Shown here: positions 15,578 through 23,689 of the stretch, one piece after another
How the letters are laid out: each line of letters opens with the position of its first letter
Numbering within the stretch: the first letter of the stretch is position 1
Source of the DNA: Acutalibacter sp. 1XD8-33
GTDB taxonomy: Bacteria > Bacillota > Clostridia > Oscillospirales > Acutalibacteraceae
NCBI RefSeq assembly: GCF_003612555.1
Contig: NZ_RAZF01000017.1
Span: 1-56,843, forward strand
Direction: 5' to 3'
DNA: 56,843 nucleotides
Made by a program: the position numbers and the translations under genes
The notes under the pieces: generated by a model
The model's database searches: none
Told to the model about the DNA's origin: nothing
Seen by the model: only the letters and a program-made list of their open reading frames with translations

Positions 15578-16042
15578 GTGCTGCATTTGGAGCCCGTTAC
15601 AAAAGAGAACTGGCGGGACGCTGTTTTTCTCACCACAGACCCGAAGCACGAGAATCCCCTAGACGAGGAGTGGGTCACCAGTACGGCGTTCTCCATGCTT
15701 CAGGCGGTATACGAGGAGAACTGGGACTGCCGGGTGGTTTACGATGGAGAGATGATGGTGGGCTTTGTGTTCTACGGCCTTTGGAAGGGGAACCGCCCTT
15801 TGCTGTGCCGGTACATGATTGACATTGACCACCAGGGCAAGGGGTACGGCCAAAGGGCCCTGCCCTTGATCGTCCGGCAGATCTGCGCTCAGTACCACAG
15901 CCAGAAGGTCTATGTCACCCTGGAAAAGGAGAACAGGCGCGCTGTATACCTCTATGAGAAATTTGGCTTTCGGGACACAGGAGAGGTAGACGAGGGTGAG
16001 AATGTGTATCTATATCGCGTGGATGGCGCTGGCGCCATGTGA
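15578..16042 (+). CDS. GNAT family N-acetyltransferase (polyamine-acetyltransferase-like)
   Basis: 154 residues. MLHLEPVTKENWRDAVFL and the central MIDIDHQGKGYGQRALPLIV (acetyl-CoA loop) plus NRRAVYLYEKFGFRDTGE resemble the BltD/SpeG-like spermidine acetyltransferase group. It begins at GTG 15578, with GGAGGG six bases upstream inside the ispDF end, so it is likely translated from the ispDF mRNA. Substrate is unproven. Confidence 0.82.
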   Translation: MLHLEPVTKENWRDAVFLTTDPKHENPLDEEWVTSTAFSMLQAVYEENWDCRVVYDGEMMVGFVFYGLWKGNRPLLCRYMIDIDHQGKGYGQRALPLIVRQICAQYHSQKVYVTLEKENRRAVYLYEKFGFRDTGEVDEGENVYLYRVDGAGAM

Positions 16043-16073
16043 CCGCGCTTAACAGGCCTCCATGTATACAGTT

Positions 16074-16093
16074 AAAAAGTATACTTTGTTGAA
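16074..16093. repeat. 20-bp repeat containing palindrome AAAGTATACTTT, copy 2
   Basis: Second exact copy of AAAAAGTATACTTTGTTGAA in the same orientation, 31 bases after the GNAT stop. The two copies bracket the ispDF-GNAT segment at a distance of 1775 bp. Confidence 0.7.
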
Positions 16094-16094
16094 G

Positions 16095-16640
16095 GCGTGT
16101 TTTGGCCTCTGGCAGCCAGGGTTTCACCCTGGACTGGACCAAACTTTTTGAAAAAAATTTGGATCAAAAACTTTTACCCTGGTTGGCTTTTGGGCACTCA
16201 GCCAGCCAGATTAAAATGTTTCGTAGACTTCGTGAAACGAAGTCTTGCCTTTCTGAAAGGCGGCGAGGTGTGGGAGAGTTCGCTTCGCGAACTCTTGAGC
16301 TCCACGGTCTTGCCCTTAACACCTGAGAGGCGCAATTTTTGCGGGTGGTGAATGATAGTTAACGCTCGCTACGCTCGGTTAACTATCAAGAGGGGGGCGG
16401 AGAGTTCATCTCGTTGCACGAGATGAAACTCTTTTGCAACGGAACAAAAAGCACCCCTGGAAAACGGAGACAGCCAACTCTGGGCGCAGTATCTCAGCCA
16501 AAAGTTCCCGCCGGGCTGTTTGCCCGTTCACCCAGCCCGGCAGAGTTTTCCGTAGGAAAACTCATGTCACACGGCGAAACTCAGCTATCTCCTTCCGCCA
16601 TTCTTCGTGCCGTGTGCCGTTCCCCCCATAAAAAACTCCC
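16095..16640. repeat. Mosaic palindromic intergenic repeat block 5
   Basis: Holds a reverse core (AAACTTTTTGAAAAAAATTT, then CAAAAACTTTTACCCTGGTTGG near 16160-16190), CACTCAGCCAGCCAG, a TAAAATGTTTCGTAGACTTCG variant with its own inverted arms GACTTCGT/ACGAAGTC, a hairpin with GAGTTCGC/GCGAACTC (16272-16292), GGTCTTGCCCTTAACACCTGAGAGGCG, GTTAAC pair, GAGTTCATCTCG/CGAGATGAAACTC, a hairpin with stem GAGTTTTCC (16541-16563) and the GTCACACGGCGAAACTCAGCTA module. It ends about 40 bases before the MBL-fold gene. Confidence 0.85.
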
Positions 16641-16683
16641 AGAAAGTATAGCGATCAAACAAATATGTTACGGAGGAAATAGC

Positions 16684-17301
16684 ATGATGAAATTGAAGTG
16701 GCTGGGCCATTCCTGCTTCCGGGTGGAGTGCGGAGATTTTGCCCTGGTGCTGGACCCCTTTGAGCCGGGCAGCGTGCCGGGCTGCAAGGAGATCCGGGAG
16801 ACCGCCGGGGGCGTGCTGTGCAGCCATCAGCACCATGACCATAACTACATTGCGGGCGTCACGCTGAAAGAGGGGGAGAACCCCTTCCATGTGGAGGCTC
16901 TGGACTCCTTTCACGATGACTGCCAGGGCGCAAAGCGCGGCCCCAACCGCATCCATATCCTGGAGGCGGGCGGCGTCCGTGTGGCCCATTTCGGGGACAT
17001 CGGCTGTATGCCCAGTCCCGCCCAGCTGGAGCGGCTCCAGAACCTGGACGCGGTGATGATTCCTGTGGGCGGCTTTTACACTGTGGGCCCCCAGGAGGCC
17101 AAGGCCATTGTGGACGCCATCCATTCCCGGGTCGTCATCCCCATGCACTACCGTTCTGAGAGCTTTGGCTTTGATGTGCTGGGCACGGTGGAGGACTTTC
17201 TGGCGCTGTGCGGCAAGGTCCGCCGGGCAGAGGGGGATACCCTGGAGATCACCCCCGGCATGGAGCCGGAGGTGGTGGTGCTCGCTTATGCAGGATCTTA
17301 A
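16684..17301 (+). CDS. MBL-fold metal-dependent hydrolase (UlaG-like)
   Basis: 205 residues of the short metallo-beta-lactamase superfamily group. MKLKWLGHSCF opens the fold; SHQHHDHN is the HxHxDH metal motif; VAHFGDIG and VVIPMHYRS provide later ligands. Members hydrolyse small esters, lactones or nucleic acid; substrate unknown. ATG 16684 follows GGAGGAAATAGC; upstream in-frame sequence belongs to the repeat block. It stands 31 bases before the flavodiiron gene and may be co-transcribed with it, although a TATAAT-like box (about 17311) lies between them. Confidence 0.85.
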   Translation: MMKLKWLGHSCFRVECGDFALVLDPFEPGSVPGCKEIRETAGGVLCSHQHHDHNYIAGVTLKEGENPFHVEALDSFHDDCQGAKRGPNRIHILEAGGVRVAHFGDIGCMPSPAQLERLQNLDAVMIPVGGFYTVGPQEAKAIVDAIHSRVVIPMHYRSESFGFDVLGTVEDFLALCGKVRRAEGDTLEITPGMEPEVVVLAYAGS

Positions 17302-17332
17302 TTGCAAATTCTATAATTAAAGGAGAGTTTAT

Positions 17333-19123
17333 ATGGAAATTACCCAGGATATCAAGTATGTAGGCGTCAACGACCATCAGGTGGACCTGTTCGAGGGCCA
17401 GTACGTGGTGCCCAACGGCATGGCCTACAATTCCTATGTGGTGCTGGACGAAAAGGTTACGGTGTTCGACACGGTGGACGCCAAATTCACCCATGAGTGG
17501 CTGGACAATATCCAGAGCGTTCTGGGCTCCCGAAAGCCGGACTACCTGGTCATTCAGCATATGGAGCCAGACCACTCCGCCAACATCGCCCATTTCATGC
17601 AGATGTATCAGGAAACCACCATCGTCTCCAGCGAGAAGTCCTTTGCCATGATGGGCCAGTTCTTTGGTACAGCCTTTGAGGACCGCCGCCTGGTGGTAGC
17701 GGAAGGGGATACCCTGTGCACCGGCAGGCACACCTTTGCCTTTGTGGCCGCTCCCATGGTCCACTGGCCGGAGGTGCTGGTGACCTATGATACCTGCGAC
17801 AAGGTCCTGTTCTCCGCCGACGGCTTCGGCAAGTTCGGCGCGCTGGATGTGGAGGAGGAATGGGACTGCGAGGCCCGCCGGTATTATATCGGCATTGTGG
17901 GCAAATACGGCGCCCAGGTGCAGGCCCTGCTCAAGAAAGCGGCGGGGCTGGATATTCAGATCATCTGCCCTACCCACGGCCCCGTGCTCAAGGAGAACCT
18001 GGGCCACTATCTCCGGCTCTATGATCTGTGGTCCTCCTATACCCCGGAGAGCGAGGGCATTGTCATTGCCTATACCTCTGTCTACGGCAACACCAGAAAG
18101 GCCGTGGAGCAGTTTGCGGAGAAGCTCCGCCAGAAGGGATGCCCCAAGGTGGTTATCCACGATCTGGCCCGCTGCGACATGGCGGAGGCAGTGGAGGACG
18201 CTTTCCGCTACAACAAGCTGGTGCTGGCCACCACCACCTATAACGCGGAGATCTTCCCCTTTATGCGCACCTTCATCAACCACCTCACAGAGAGGAACTT
18301 CCAGAACCGCACCGTGGCCCTCATTGAGAACGGCACCTGGGCCCCCATGGCCGCACGGGTGATGAAGGGAATGCTGGAGAAGTCTAAAAAGATCACCCTG
18401 GCCGAGCCGGTGGTGACCATCCGCTCCGCCCTGAACGGGGAGAGCGGCGAGAAGCTGGAGGCCCTGGCCAACAACCTGTGCCAGGACTATCTGGCCCGCC
18501 AGGACGACACCGCAGACAAGCACGACCTCACCGCTCTGTTCAACATCGGCTATGGCTTGTATGTGGTCACCAGCAACGACGGCAAAAAGGACAACGGCCT
18601 GATTGTGAACACGGTGACCCAGGTGACCAACACCCCCAACCAGATCGCGGTGTGCATCAATAAGGACAATTATTCTCATCATGTGATCAAGCAGACGGGG
18701 AAGATGAACATCAACTGCCTCTCAGAGGACGCGCCCTTCTCCCTGTTCCAGAACTTCGGTTTCCAGAGCGGCCGCGCGGCGGACAAGTTCGCGGGTCAGG
18801 AGATTCTCCGCTCAGACAACGGCCTGGCTTTCCTGCCCATGTATATCAACTCCTTCCTGTCCCTGAAGGTGGAGCAGTACGTGGACCTGGACACCCACGG
18901 CATGTTCATCTGCACCGTGACGGAAGCCCGGGTGATCTCCAACGTGGAGACCATGACCTACACCTACTACCAGAACAACGTGAAGCCCAAGCCCCAGACC
19001 GAGGGCAAGAAGGGCTGGGTGTGCAAGGTCTGCGGGTACGTGTACGAGGGCGAGGAGCTGCCGGACGACTTCGTGTGCCCCCTGTGCAAGCACGGCCCGG
19101 CGGACTTTGAGCGGATCGAGTAA
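17333..19123 (+). CDS. Four-domain flavodiiron protein with flavin reductase and rubredoxin domains
   Basis: 596 residues. The MBL-like diiron domain (1 to ~250) has ligands H76, E78, D80, H81, H144, D163 and H215. A flavodoxin domain (~255-390) contains IAYTSVYGNTRKA for FMN. Residues ~405-540 form a flavin-reductase-like FMN domain (LYVVTSNDGKKDNGLIVNTVTQVT). The tail is a rubredoxin with two Cys pairs (CKVCGYVYEGEELPDDF and CPLC). Such proteins reduce O2 to water or NO to N2O in anaerobes; fusion of the electron carriers allows a short chain from NAD(P)H. GGAG precedes the ATG, and a strong terminator follows. Confidence 0.92.
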   Translation: MEITQDIKYVGVNDHQVDLFEGQYVVPNGMAYNSYVVLDEKVTVFDTVDAKFTHEWLDNIQSVLGSRKPDYLVIQHMEPDHSANIAHFMQMYQETTIVSSEKSFAMMGQFFGTAFEDRRLVVAEGDTLCTGRHTFAFVAAPMVHWPEVLVTYDTCDKVLFSADGFGKFGALDVEEEWDCEARRYYIGIVGKYGAQVQALLKKAAGLDIQIICPTHGPVLKENLGHYLRLYDLWSSYTPESEGIVIAYTSVYGNTRKAVEQFAEKLRQKGCPKVVIHDLARCDMAEAVEDAFRYNKLVLATTTYNAEIFPFMRTFINHLTERNFQNRTVALIENGTWAPMAARVMKGMLEKSKKITLAEPVVTIRSALNGESGEKLEALANNLCQDYLARQDDTADKHDLTALFNIGYGLYVVTSNDGKKDNGLIVNTVTQVTNTPNQIAVCINKDNYSHHVIKQTGKMNINCLSEDAPFSLFQNFGFQSGRAADKFAGQEILRSDNGLAFLPMYINSFLSLKVEQYVDLDTHGMFICTVTEARVISNVETMTYTYYQNNVKPKPQTEGKKGWVCKVCGYVYEGEELPDDFVCPLCKHGPADFERIE

Positions 19124-19169
19124 AAAAGAGAAGCGAGAACCAGAGAGGGGAAGACCTCATAAAGAAGGT

Positions 19170-19216
19170 AAGGGCAAGACAGGCCGCGGCGGTCTGTCTT
19201 GCCCTTTTATTTTTAT
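19170..19216 (+). terminator. Intrinsic terminator of the flavodiiron gene
   Basis: Perfect 13-bp stem AAGGGCAAGACAG (19170-19182) / CTGTCTTGCCCTT (19194-19206) with a GC-rich 11-base loop, followed by TTATTTTTAT. Convergent with the minus-strand gene ending at 19227, which it may also serve. Confidence 0.9.
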
Positions 19217-19226
19217 ACGGTATCGT

Positions 19227-19934
19227 TTATCTGTCCTCTCCCATAATCCATTGGTCATTATGCTCCGTATCAATCAATTTCAAGGTGTACGCGTTGGGAA
19301 CAGATATCGTATAATCATTTTTGCCACTTGTTGGGTCATACTCGCTTATGGCGATTGCAGAGTATAAACCGCTGTAGTTTTCGTTATATGGATGGAGATG
19401 CCTTTTTTCTTTCATAATATCATACGCGCTGATTGGGGTATTGTCATAAAACATATATCCATAAATCGGGTCTATCACACCATACCGTCCCTCATAGTAT
19501 GCTTCGCAGACCACATAGCCGTTATATGCCTTTTCAGGATTTGCCAGATACACAATCCGGCATGGTATGTTAGAGCACTGAAGGAATACGGCACAAACCC
19601 GCGCCATATCCGCACACCAGTCTGTGCCTCGTTCTATAATTTGCTTCTCAGTACCTCCAAAAAGCATATCTTTAAAATCTACATCATATTTTGCCGCAAT
19701 TTCAGAGGTAAACTTTATCACATTGGAGATTGTCTCTCTATCTGTTTTCCCACGAAACTGTCCTGCAAAATCAAATAATTCATGCCGGGTCATATCATAC
19801 TTTTTTACTTGAGAATACAGAGACCGATAAGACGCATCGTCCAATCGAACCATTCCTTTGATGAGCGTATCATCTATGGAATTTTCAGCGTGTACGTCAT
19901 TCCGAAGCATTACCCCATAGCTTTTCCCAAACAC
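19227..19934 (-). CDS. Transglutaminase-like protein, probably 5'-truncated
   Basis: Up to 235 residues. DWCADMARVCAVFLQCSNIPCRIVY matches the nucleophile region of transglutaminase-like domains, and EAYYEGRYGVIDPIYG the C-terminal strand with Asp. The usual catalytic His (HxWVE) is not there: the aligned stretch reads YVVCEAYY, so activity is doubtful. The gene is AT-rich relative to neighbours. The first possible ATG lies only a few bases from a mosaic repeat block, without a visible ribosome-binding site or promoter, which suggests that the true 5' end was lost. Confidence 0.6.
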   Translation of the reverse strand: MFGKSYGVMLRNDVHAENSIDDTLIKGMVRLDDASYRSLYSQVKKYDMTRHELFDFAGQFRGKTDRETISNVIKFTSEIAAKYDVDFKDMLFGGTEKQIIERGTDWCADMARVCAVFLQCSNIPCRIVYLANPEKAYNGYVVCEAYYEGRYGVIDPIYGYMFYDNTPISAYDIMKEKRHLHPYNENYSGLYSAIAISEYDPTSGKNDYTISVPNAYTLKLIDTEHNDQWIMGEDR

Positions 19935-20350
19935 ATCGCACCAAGTGTGTGCGAGGCGTAAGCTGGTTTTCGCGGTGGTGTCAAAAAGATTGACAGTCGC
20001 ACGGCTCGGTCTATCTTTCCGTTTCCACCCCAGCCGCGAAACGGCTGTCTTTTGCTACGCAAAAGTTCGGCGAAAACTCTGCAAAACTGGGTACGTATAC
20101 ACGCAGAACTGGCTGGTTCCGCATTCACCCCGCTCGCATTTTGTGGCGAGCCGCAAAATGCGAGCGGGGCGCCTGACGCGAAGAATGGAGCGATGAGATA
20201 GCTGGGTTTCGCCAGGCGTCATGAGTTTTGCAAAGCAAAACTCTGCAAAGCTGGGTGCGCAGCGCTATCCCCGCGGGCAAAGAGCCAGCCGAACGTGCTC
20301 TGCCTGGGGCGCGTCTCAAAAAATAGTTCCATAAAACTTTTATCCTGGTC
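19935..20350. repeat. Mosaic palindromic intergenic repeat block 6
   Basis: Begins with CCAAGTGTGTGCGAGGCG, then TTTCGCGGTGGTGTCAAAAA, CTCGG...TATCTTTCCGTTTCC, a GCATTTTGC-containing inverted pair (CTCGCATTTTG/CAAAATGCGAG, about 20138-20164), a GAGTTTTGC hairpin with loop AAA (20222-20242) and AAACTTTTATCCTGGTCAGC at the end. The same module order is seen at 49.44 and 56.6 kb. Confidence 0.85.
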
Positions 20351-20367
20351 AGCTGTGCGCGTCAGCG

Positions 20368-20880
20368 TCAGCTCGCCTGCAGGCTCTCCAGCTTGGCGTC
20401 GATATACCCCCGCACCTGGTCCTTTGGGATTTCCAAGGCGGCGGCAAACTCCCCAAAGAGCATGTCCTCCGCCTGCTTGAGGAAGCGCTCGTCCACGCTG
20501 CCGAACTTCCGCTTCTGCTGGAGCATGGCCCGCTTTTTGGCGGAGATGGAGAGAGTGAGCTCCATCCAGTCCTGGCAGTTATGGCTTTTCAGCATGGCGT
20601 CATAGCGCTCGGAGAGCTCCCGGCTGGCCCGGCAGTGGACCGCCGGACAGTTCAGGGTGGGAATCAGGCAGATAAGCCGGTCCGCCTCTTCCCGGGAGAT
20701 GATGGGCCGGATGAACACCTTTTCAGAGTCCACCGGCACGGAAATAACGCAGGATTGATACAGCGGCCGCATGATGTAATAAAGCCGTTCCTGGGAATCG
20801 GGAAACTGCTGGGCCTTAATCTCGCTGACCCGGCACACGCCTGTTCCGCCGTACTGTACCAACTGCCCTACCTGATACAT
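20368..20880 (-). CDS. CarD family transcriptional regulator
   Basis: 170 residues. The N-terminal VGQLVQYGGTGVCRVSEI and YYIMRPLYQ...ISVPVDSEKVFIRPIIS form the CarD/CdnL/TRCF RNA-polymerase-interacting Tudor-like domain. The C-terminal ~100 residues are helical (DWMELTLSISAKKRAMLQQKRKFGSVDERFLKQAEDMLFGEFA), as expected for the DNA-binding part. CarD proteins bind the RNAP beta subunit and modulate open-complex stability. Single gene with its own promoter; a repeat block lies beyond its 3' end. Confidence 0.87.
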   Translation of the reverse strand: MYQVGQLVQYGGTGVCRVSEIKAQQFPDSQERLYYIMRPLYQSCVISVPVDSEKVFIRPIISREEADRLICLIPTLNCPAVHCRASRELSERYDAMLKSHNCQDWMELTLSISAKKRAMLQQKRKFGSVDERFLKQAEDMLFGEFAAALEIPKDQVRGYIDAKLESLQAS

Positions 20881-20932
20881 AGTTTTACCCCCTCTTTTTT
20901 CTTTTTGCGTCCGTGCTTTTTTACATATATAT

Positions 20933-20961
20933 AGTATAACACGTTTTTTTCAAAAATGTAA
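20933..20961 (-). promoter_or_regulatory. Sigma-A promoter of the carD-like gene
   Basis: On the minus strand: TTACAT (20956-20961), 17-bp spacer, TATACT (20933-20938), about 50 bases ahead of the start codon. A GAGGGGGT ribosome site follows. Confidence 0.6.
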
Positions 20962-21070
20962 GCAAGAAATCATAAAAGAGGGGGTGAATTGGAAATTTTT
21001 TTCAAAAAATGAGCCTTATTGTAAACGCACTAAAAAACTGGCATTTGATCTCTTTGGAACCACGCTAACG

Positions 21071-21517
21071 TTACCACACGCCGTTGGCAACCCAGTGGGG
21101 CAGAAGCCCGCAATCGGTGAGCAGAACCATAATCCGGATCAGCAGCCCCAAGGCGGAGATCACGATTCCGGCGACGGCCAAGCCCCGGGTGCGGTCCCCC
21201 CGAAAGCCCAGGATGGAGGCGACAAGCCCCAGGGGCAACAGCACAATGCTGGTGAAAAAGTAGCCCACCAGGGAAGAGGTAAAGCCCAACACCGTGCAGA
21301 TATCCATCCAGGTAAAGGGCTTCTGCCGGGGAAACAGGGCCGGGGGCACAGAAGGGACCGGTGTCCCTGGGCGGACAGGCCGGGGCACGAATCCCGGCGG
21401 GGTGTAGGGAAGCGGTTGGGCGGGAACAGGAGCGCTGGGGGGCAGAGGGGCCCCGCAGGCGGCGCAGGCCGGAGCCTGATCCTCGCTCCACTGGCCGCAA
21501 TGGGCGCATTGCTTCAT
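21071..21517 (-). CDS. Small zinc-ribbon, proline-rich membrane protein
   Basis: 148 residues: an N-terminal zinc ribbon (CAHCGQW...CAACG), a proline-rich linker of ~40 residues, and two hydrophobic helices (TVLGFTSSLVGYFFTSIVLLPLGLVASILGF and AVAGIVISALGLLIRIMVLL), resembling DUF4190-type membrane domains. Function unknown. CAGGAGGTATCACC gives a strong ribosome site. Its start overlaps the preceding GNAT stop (ATGA), so it is the third gene of a coupled operon. Architecture parallels the larger zinc-ribbon protein at 31.2-32.3 kb. Confidence 0.7.
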   Translation of the reverse strand: MKQCAHCGQWSEDQAPACAACGAPLPPSAPVPAQPLPYTPPGFVPRPVRPGTPVPSVPPALFPRQKPFTWMDICTVLGFTSSLVGYFFTSIVLLPLGLVASILGFRGDRTRGLAVAGIVISALGLLIRIMVLLTDCGLLPHWVANGVW

Positions 21518-22287
21518 GGTGATACCTCCTGAATGGATTTTGCGAAAAGGAGCTCATCTTCCGGCGTGTAGCCCGCCTTACGGTAGAGGCTCTGGGCGGG
21601 GAGGTTGTCTTTCCCGGTGAGCAGGGAGAACTCCTCCGCGCCCCAGGCATCCCGGCAGTACGCCTCTCTAAACCGGAGCATTTCCAGAGCAAGGCCCTGG
21701 CGGCGGAATTCCTCCCGGACAAAGAGCTCCGTCACCTGGGCTGTGGGCCGCTCGTAGCAGAAGGACCGCAGCGCCTGAACGCACAGGAATCCGGCGGGCT
21801 GGCCTTCCGCCTCCCCGAGAAAGGCGGTCTCCTGGGAGTTTTCCCCTAGGGAGCGGGCCACGGCCTCCACGGTGGTCAGGGAGGGGCCGTTGAAGCGCTG
21901 GTTCAGCAAAAACAGTTGGGGCGCGTCCTCCGGGCGGGCGGGGCGAATCCGCCAGCCGGGCTTGGGCAGGCCGGCAACCCGCCGCAGCTTCAGGGGCCGC
22001 CGGGTGAGGAACTCCGCGTTCTCGTCCATGGTGGTCCGGGGGTGGGGATAGACGTCCGCGTCCAGGGCCACTGGTTCGTCCACCACGTAGAGCCAGCCGG
22101 GGGCCGTGCCGTTGTGGATGATGCTTCCGCCGTCCCCATATGTCTCATAGCCCAGGCATGTGGGCTTGTGGGAAAAGGCCTCCGCCAGGGCCCGCCACTG
22201 GGTGACGGTGCTGCCCGTCCGAAGCTCTGAGAGCTCCAGGGGAGAGCCGTGATACCAGATGCCGGCGGGGTCGATGGGTGCGCTCAT
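21514..22287 (-). CDS. GNAT acetyltransferase with ADP-ribosyltransferase-like N-terminal domain
   Basis: 257 residues. The C-terminal half (from about RIRPARPEDAPQLF) is a GNAT domain with the acetyl-CoA loop VREEFRRQGLALEMLRF and NLPAQSLYRKAGY. The N-terminal ~105 residues are not GNAT: WYHGSPLELSEL, then WLYVVDEPVALDADVY and TRRPLKLRRV, which follow the pattern of Arr-type rifampin ADP-ribosyltransferases (YxHGT, YVVEP, SADPLRV). That relation is an inference by eye. The start overlaps the MFS stop by four bases and the end overlaps the zinc-ribbon gene. A role in drug or metabolite modification is plausible but unproven. Confidence 0.7.
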   Translation of the reverse strand: MSAPIDPAGIWYHGSPLELSELRTGSTVTQWRALAEAFSHKPTCLGYETYGDGGSIIHNGTAPGWLYVVDEPVALDADVYPHPRTTMDENAEFLTRRPLKLRRVAGLPKPGWRIRPARPEDAPQLFLLNQRFNGPSLTTVEAVARSLGENSQETAFLGEAEGQPAGFLCVQALRSFCYERPTAQVTELFVREEFRRQGLALEMLRFREAYCRDAWGAEEFSLLTGKDNLPAQSLYRKAGYTPEDELLFAKSIQEVSP

Positions 22288-23594
22288 GCGGCGCGCCCTC
22301 CCTGCTTTGCCTGCCGCTGGCCTGCCAGAAGCAGCGCGAAGCCCAGGAGGAACAGGATGGCCAGGCTGATTACGCCGATGGAGTCCCGGCCGGTGAGCTG
22401 AGTGAACAGAGCCACCAGCAGAGGGCCGATCACCGCAGCAAACTTACCGAAGATATCGAAGAAGCCGAAGTACTCGTTGGAGCGCTCTGGGGGGATGAGC
22501 TTGCCGAAATGGGACCGGGAGATGGCCTGAATGCCCCCCTGGACCGTGCCCACCAGAAAGGCCATGCACCAGAACAGCACCAGAGACAGGGTGCGGGCGG
22601 ACAGGTCGTCAGGGTGGTTCTCAATGTTGAAGCCCATGTAGAAGCCCACCAGGCAGATAAAGAAGTACACCCCCACCGCGCCGCAGAGGGCCCGCAGCGC
22701 CCCGATCCGCTCCGCCAGCCTGCCGAAGAGGATGGAAAAGGGCACGGCCACGATCTGGGTCATGAGCAGGGCCAAAATCATGCTGATATTGTCCAGCTTC
22801 AGCTTGGAGCCATAGGAAGTGGACACGGAGATGATGGTGCCCACGCCGTCAATATAGAAGAAATATGCCAGGATAAAGAGGAAGATGTGCTTTTGGGAGA
22901 AGATATCCTTGGCGGTGCGCACCAGATTCTGAAAAGTGGAGCGTACCAGGTTCTTTTTGGCCTCGATGTAGTGTACCTGCCGCACGTTTTTCAGGAAGGG
23001 GATGCTGAACACCGCCCACCACAGGCTGGTGAGGACGATTACCAGCTTGAAAGCCAGCATGTTTTCCATGCCCATCACCAGAAGGATCACGATGGAGATC
23101 ACAAAGGGGATGGTGCTGCCCCCGATGTAGCCCATGGCGTAGCCCCAGGAGGACACCCGGTCCATGCGCTCGTTGGTGGTCACGTCCGTGAGGAAGGAGT
23201 CGTAGAAGAGGCAGGAGCCGGAGAAGCCGATGTGGGAGAGCACGTAGCCGATGAGGAGCATCCGGTATTCTCCGAAGAGGGCGCTGACCAGAGTGAAGCC
23301 CACGCCGATGGCCAGAAAGGCGGCGAAGAGCTTTTTCTTGTGGCCCTTGTGGTCGGCCAATGCGCCCAGCACCGGGGCCAGGATGGCCACCACAAAGGTG
23401 GAGATGGAGGTGCCGTAGGACCAGAGCACCAGATTGTCCGCGCCGTTCTGCTGGCAGACATTGCCGAAGTAGATGGGGAAGATTACCGCCAGGATATTGG
23501 TGGCGTAGACGGAGTTGGCCCAGTCGTAGAGGATCCAGCTTTTTTCCTCCCTGGTGAATTTTTTCTCGTTTTTTGCCGGGCTCTTGGTTGCCAT
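22284..23594 (-). CDS. MFS transporter, Atg22/UMF1-like
   Basis: About 436 residues, twelve hydrophobic segments. The start EEKSWILYDWANSVYATNILAVIFPIYF is characteristic of the UMF1/Atg22 (vacuole effluxer) branch of the major facilitator superfamily, in which members are often amino-acid or unknown exporters. GRLAERIGALRA is the MFS loop motif between the halves. I chose ATG 23594 with AAGGGGTG upstream. First gene of a three-gene coupled set (MFS, ART/GNAT fusion, zinc ribbon). Confidence 0.85.
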   Translation of the reverse strand: MATKSPAKNEKKFTREEKSWILYDWANSVYATNILAVIFPIYFGNVCQQNGADNLVLWSYGTSISTFVVAILAPVLGALADHKGHKKKLFAAFLAIGVGFTLVSALFGEYRMLLIGYVLSHIGFSGSCLFYDSFLTDVTTNERMDRVSSWGYAMGYIGGSTIPFVISIVILLVMGMENMLAFKLVIVLTSLWWAVFSIPFLKNVRQVHYIEAKKNLVRSTFQNLVRTAKDIFSQKHIFLFILAYFFYIDGVGTIISVSTSYGSKLKLDNISMILALLMTQIVAVPFSILFGRLAERIGALRALCGAVGVYFFICLVGFYMGFNIENHPDDLSARTLSLVLFWCMAFLVGTVQGGIQAISRSHFGKLIPPERSNEYFGFFDIFGKFAAVIGPLLVALFTQLTGRDSIGVISLAILFLLGFALLLAGQRQAKQGGRAA

Positions 23595-23689
23595 AGAAAC
23601 ACCCCTTTGCATGGTATGGATATAGTATCCCATATTTTTGGGAAAAGCACAAGGGGTTTTGTGGAATTTATTTTGTTTTTGGATGGCCG

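Noticed and set aside
16414-16683. N-terminal extension of the MBL-fold protein
   Set aside because: The extension is translated repeat sequence; a clear GGAGG ribosome site and the family's usual N-terminus support ATG 16684.
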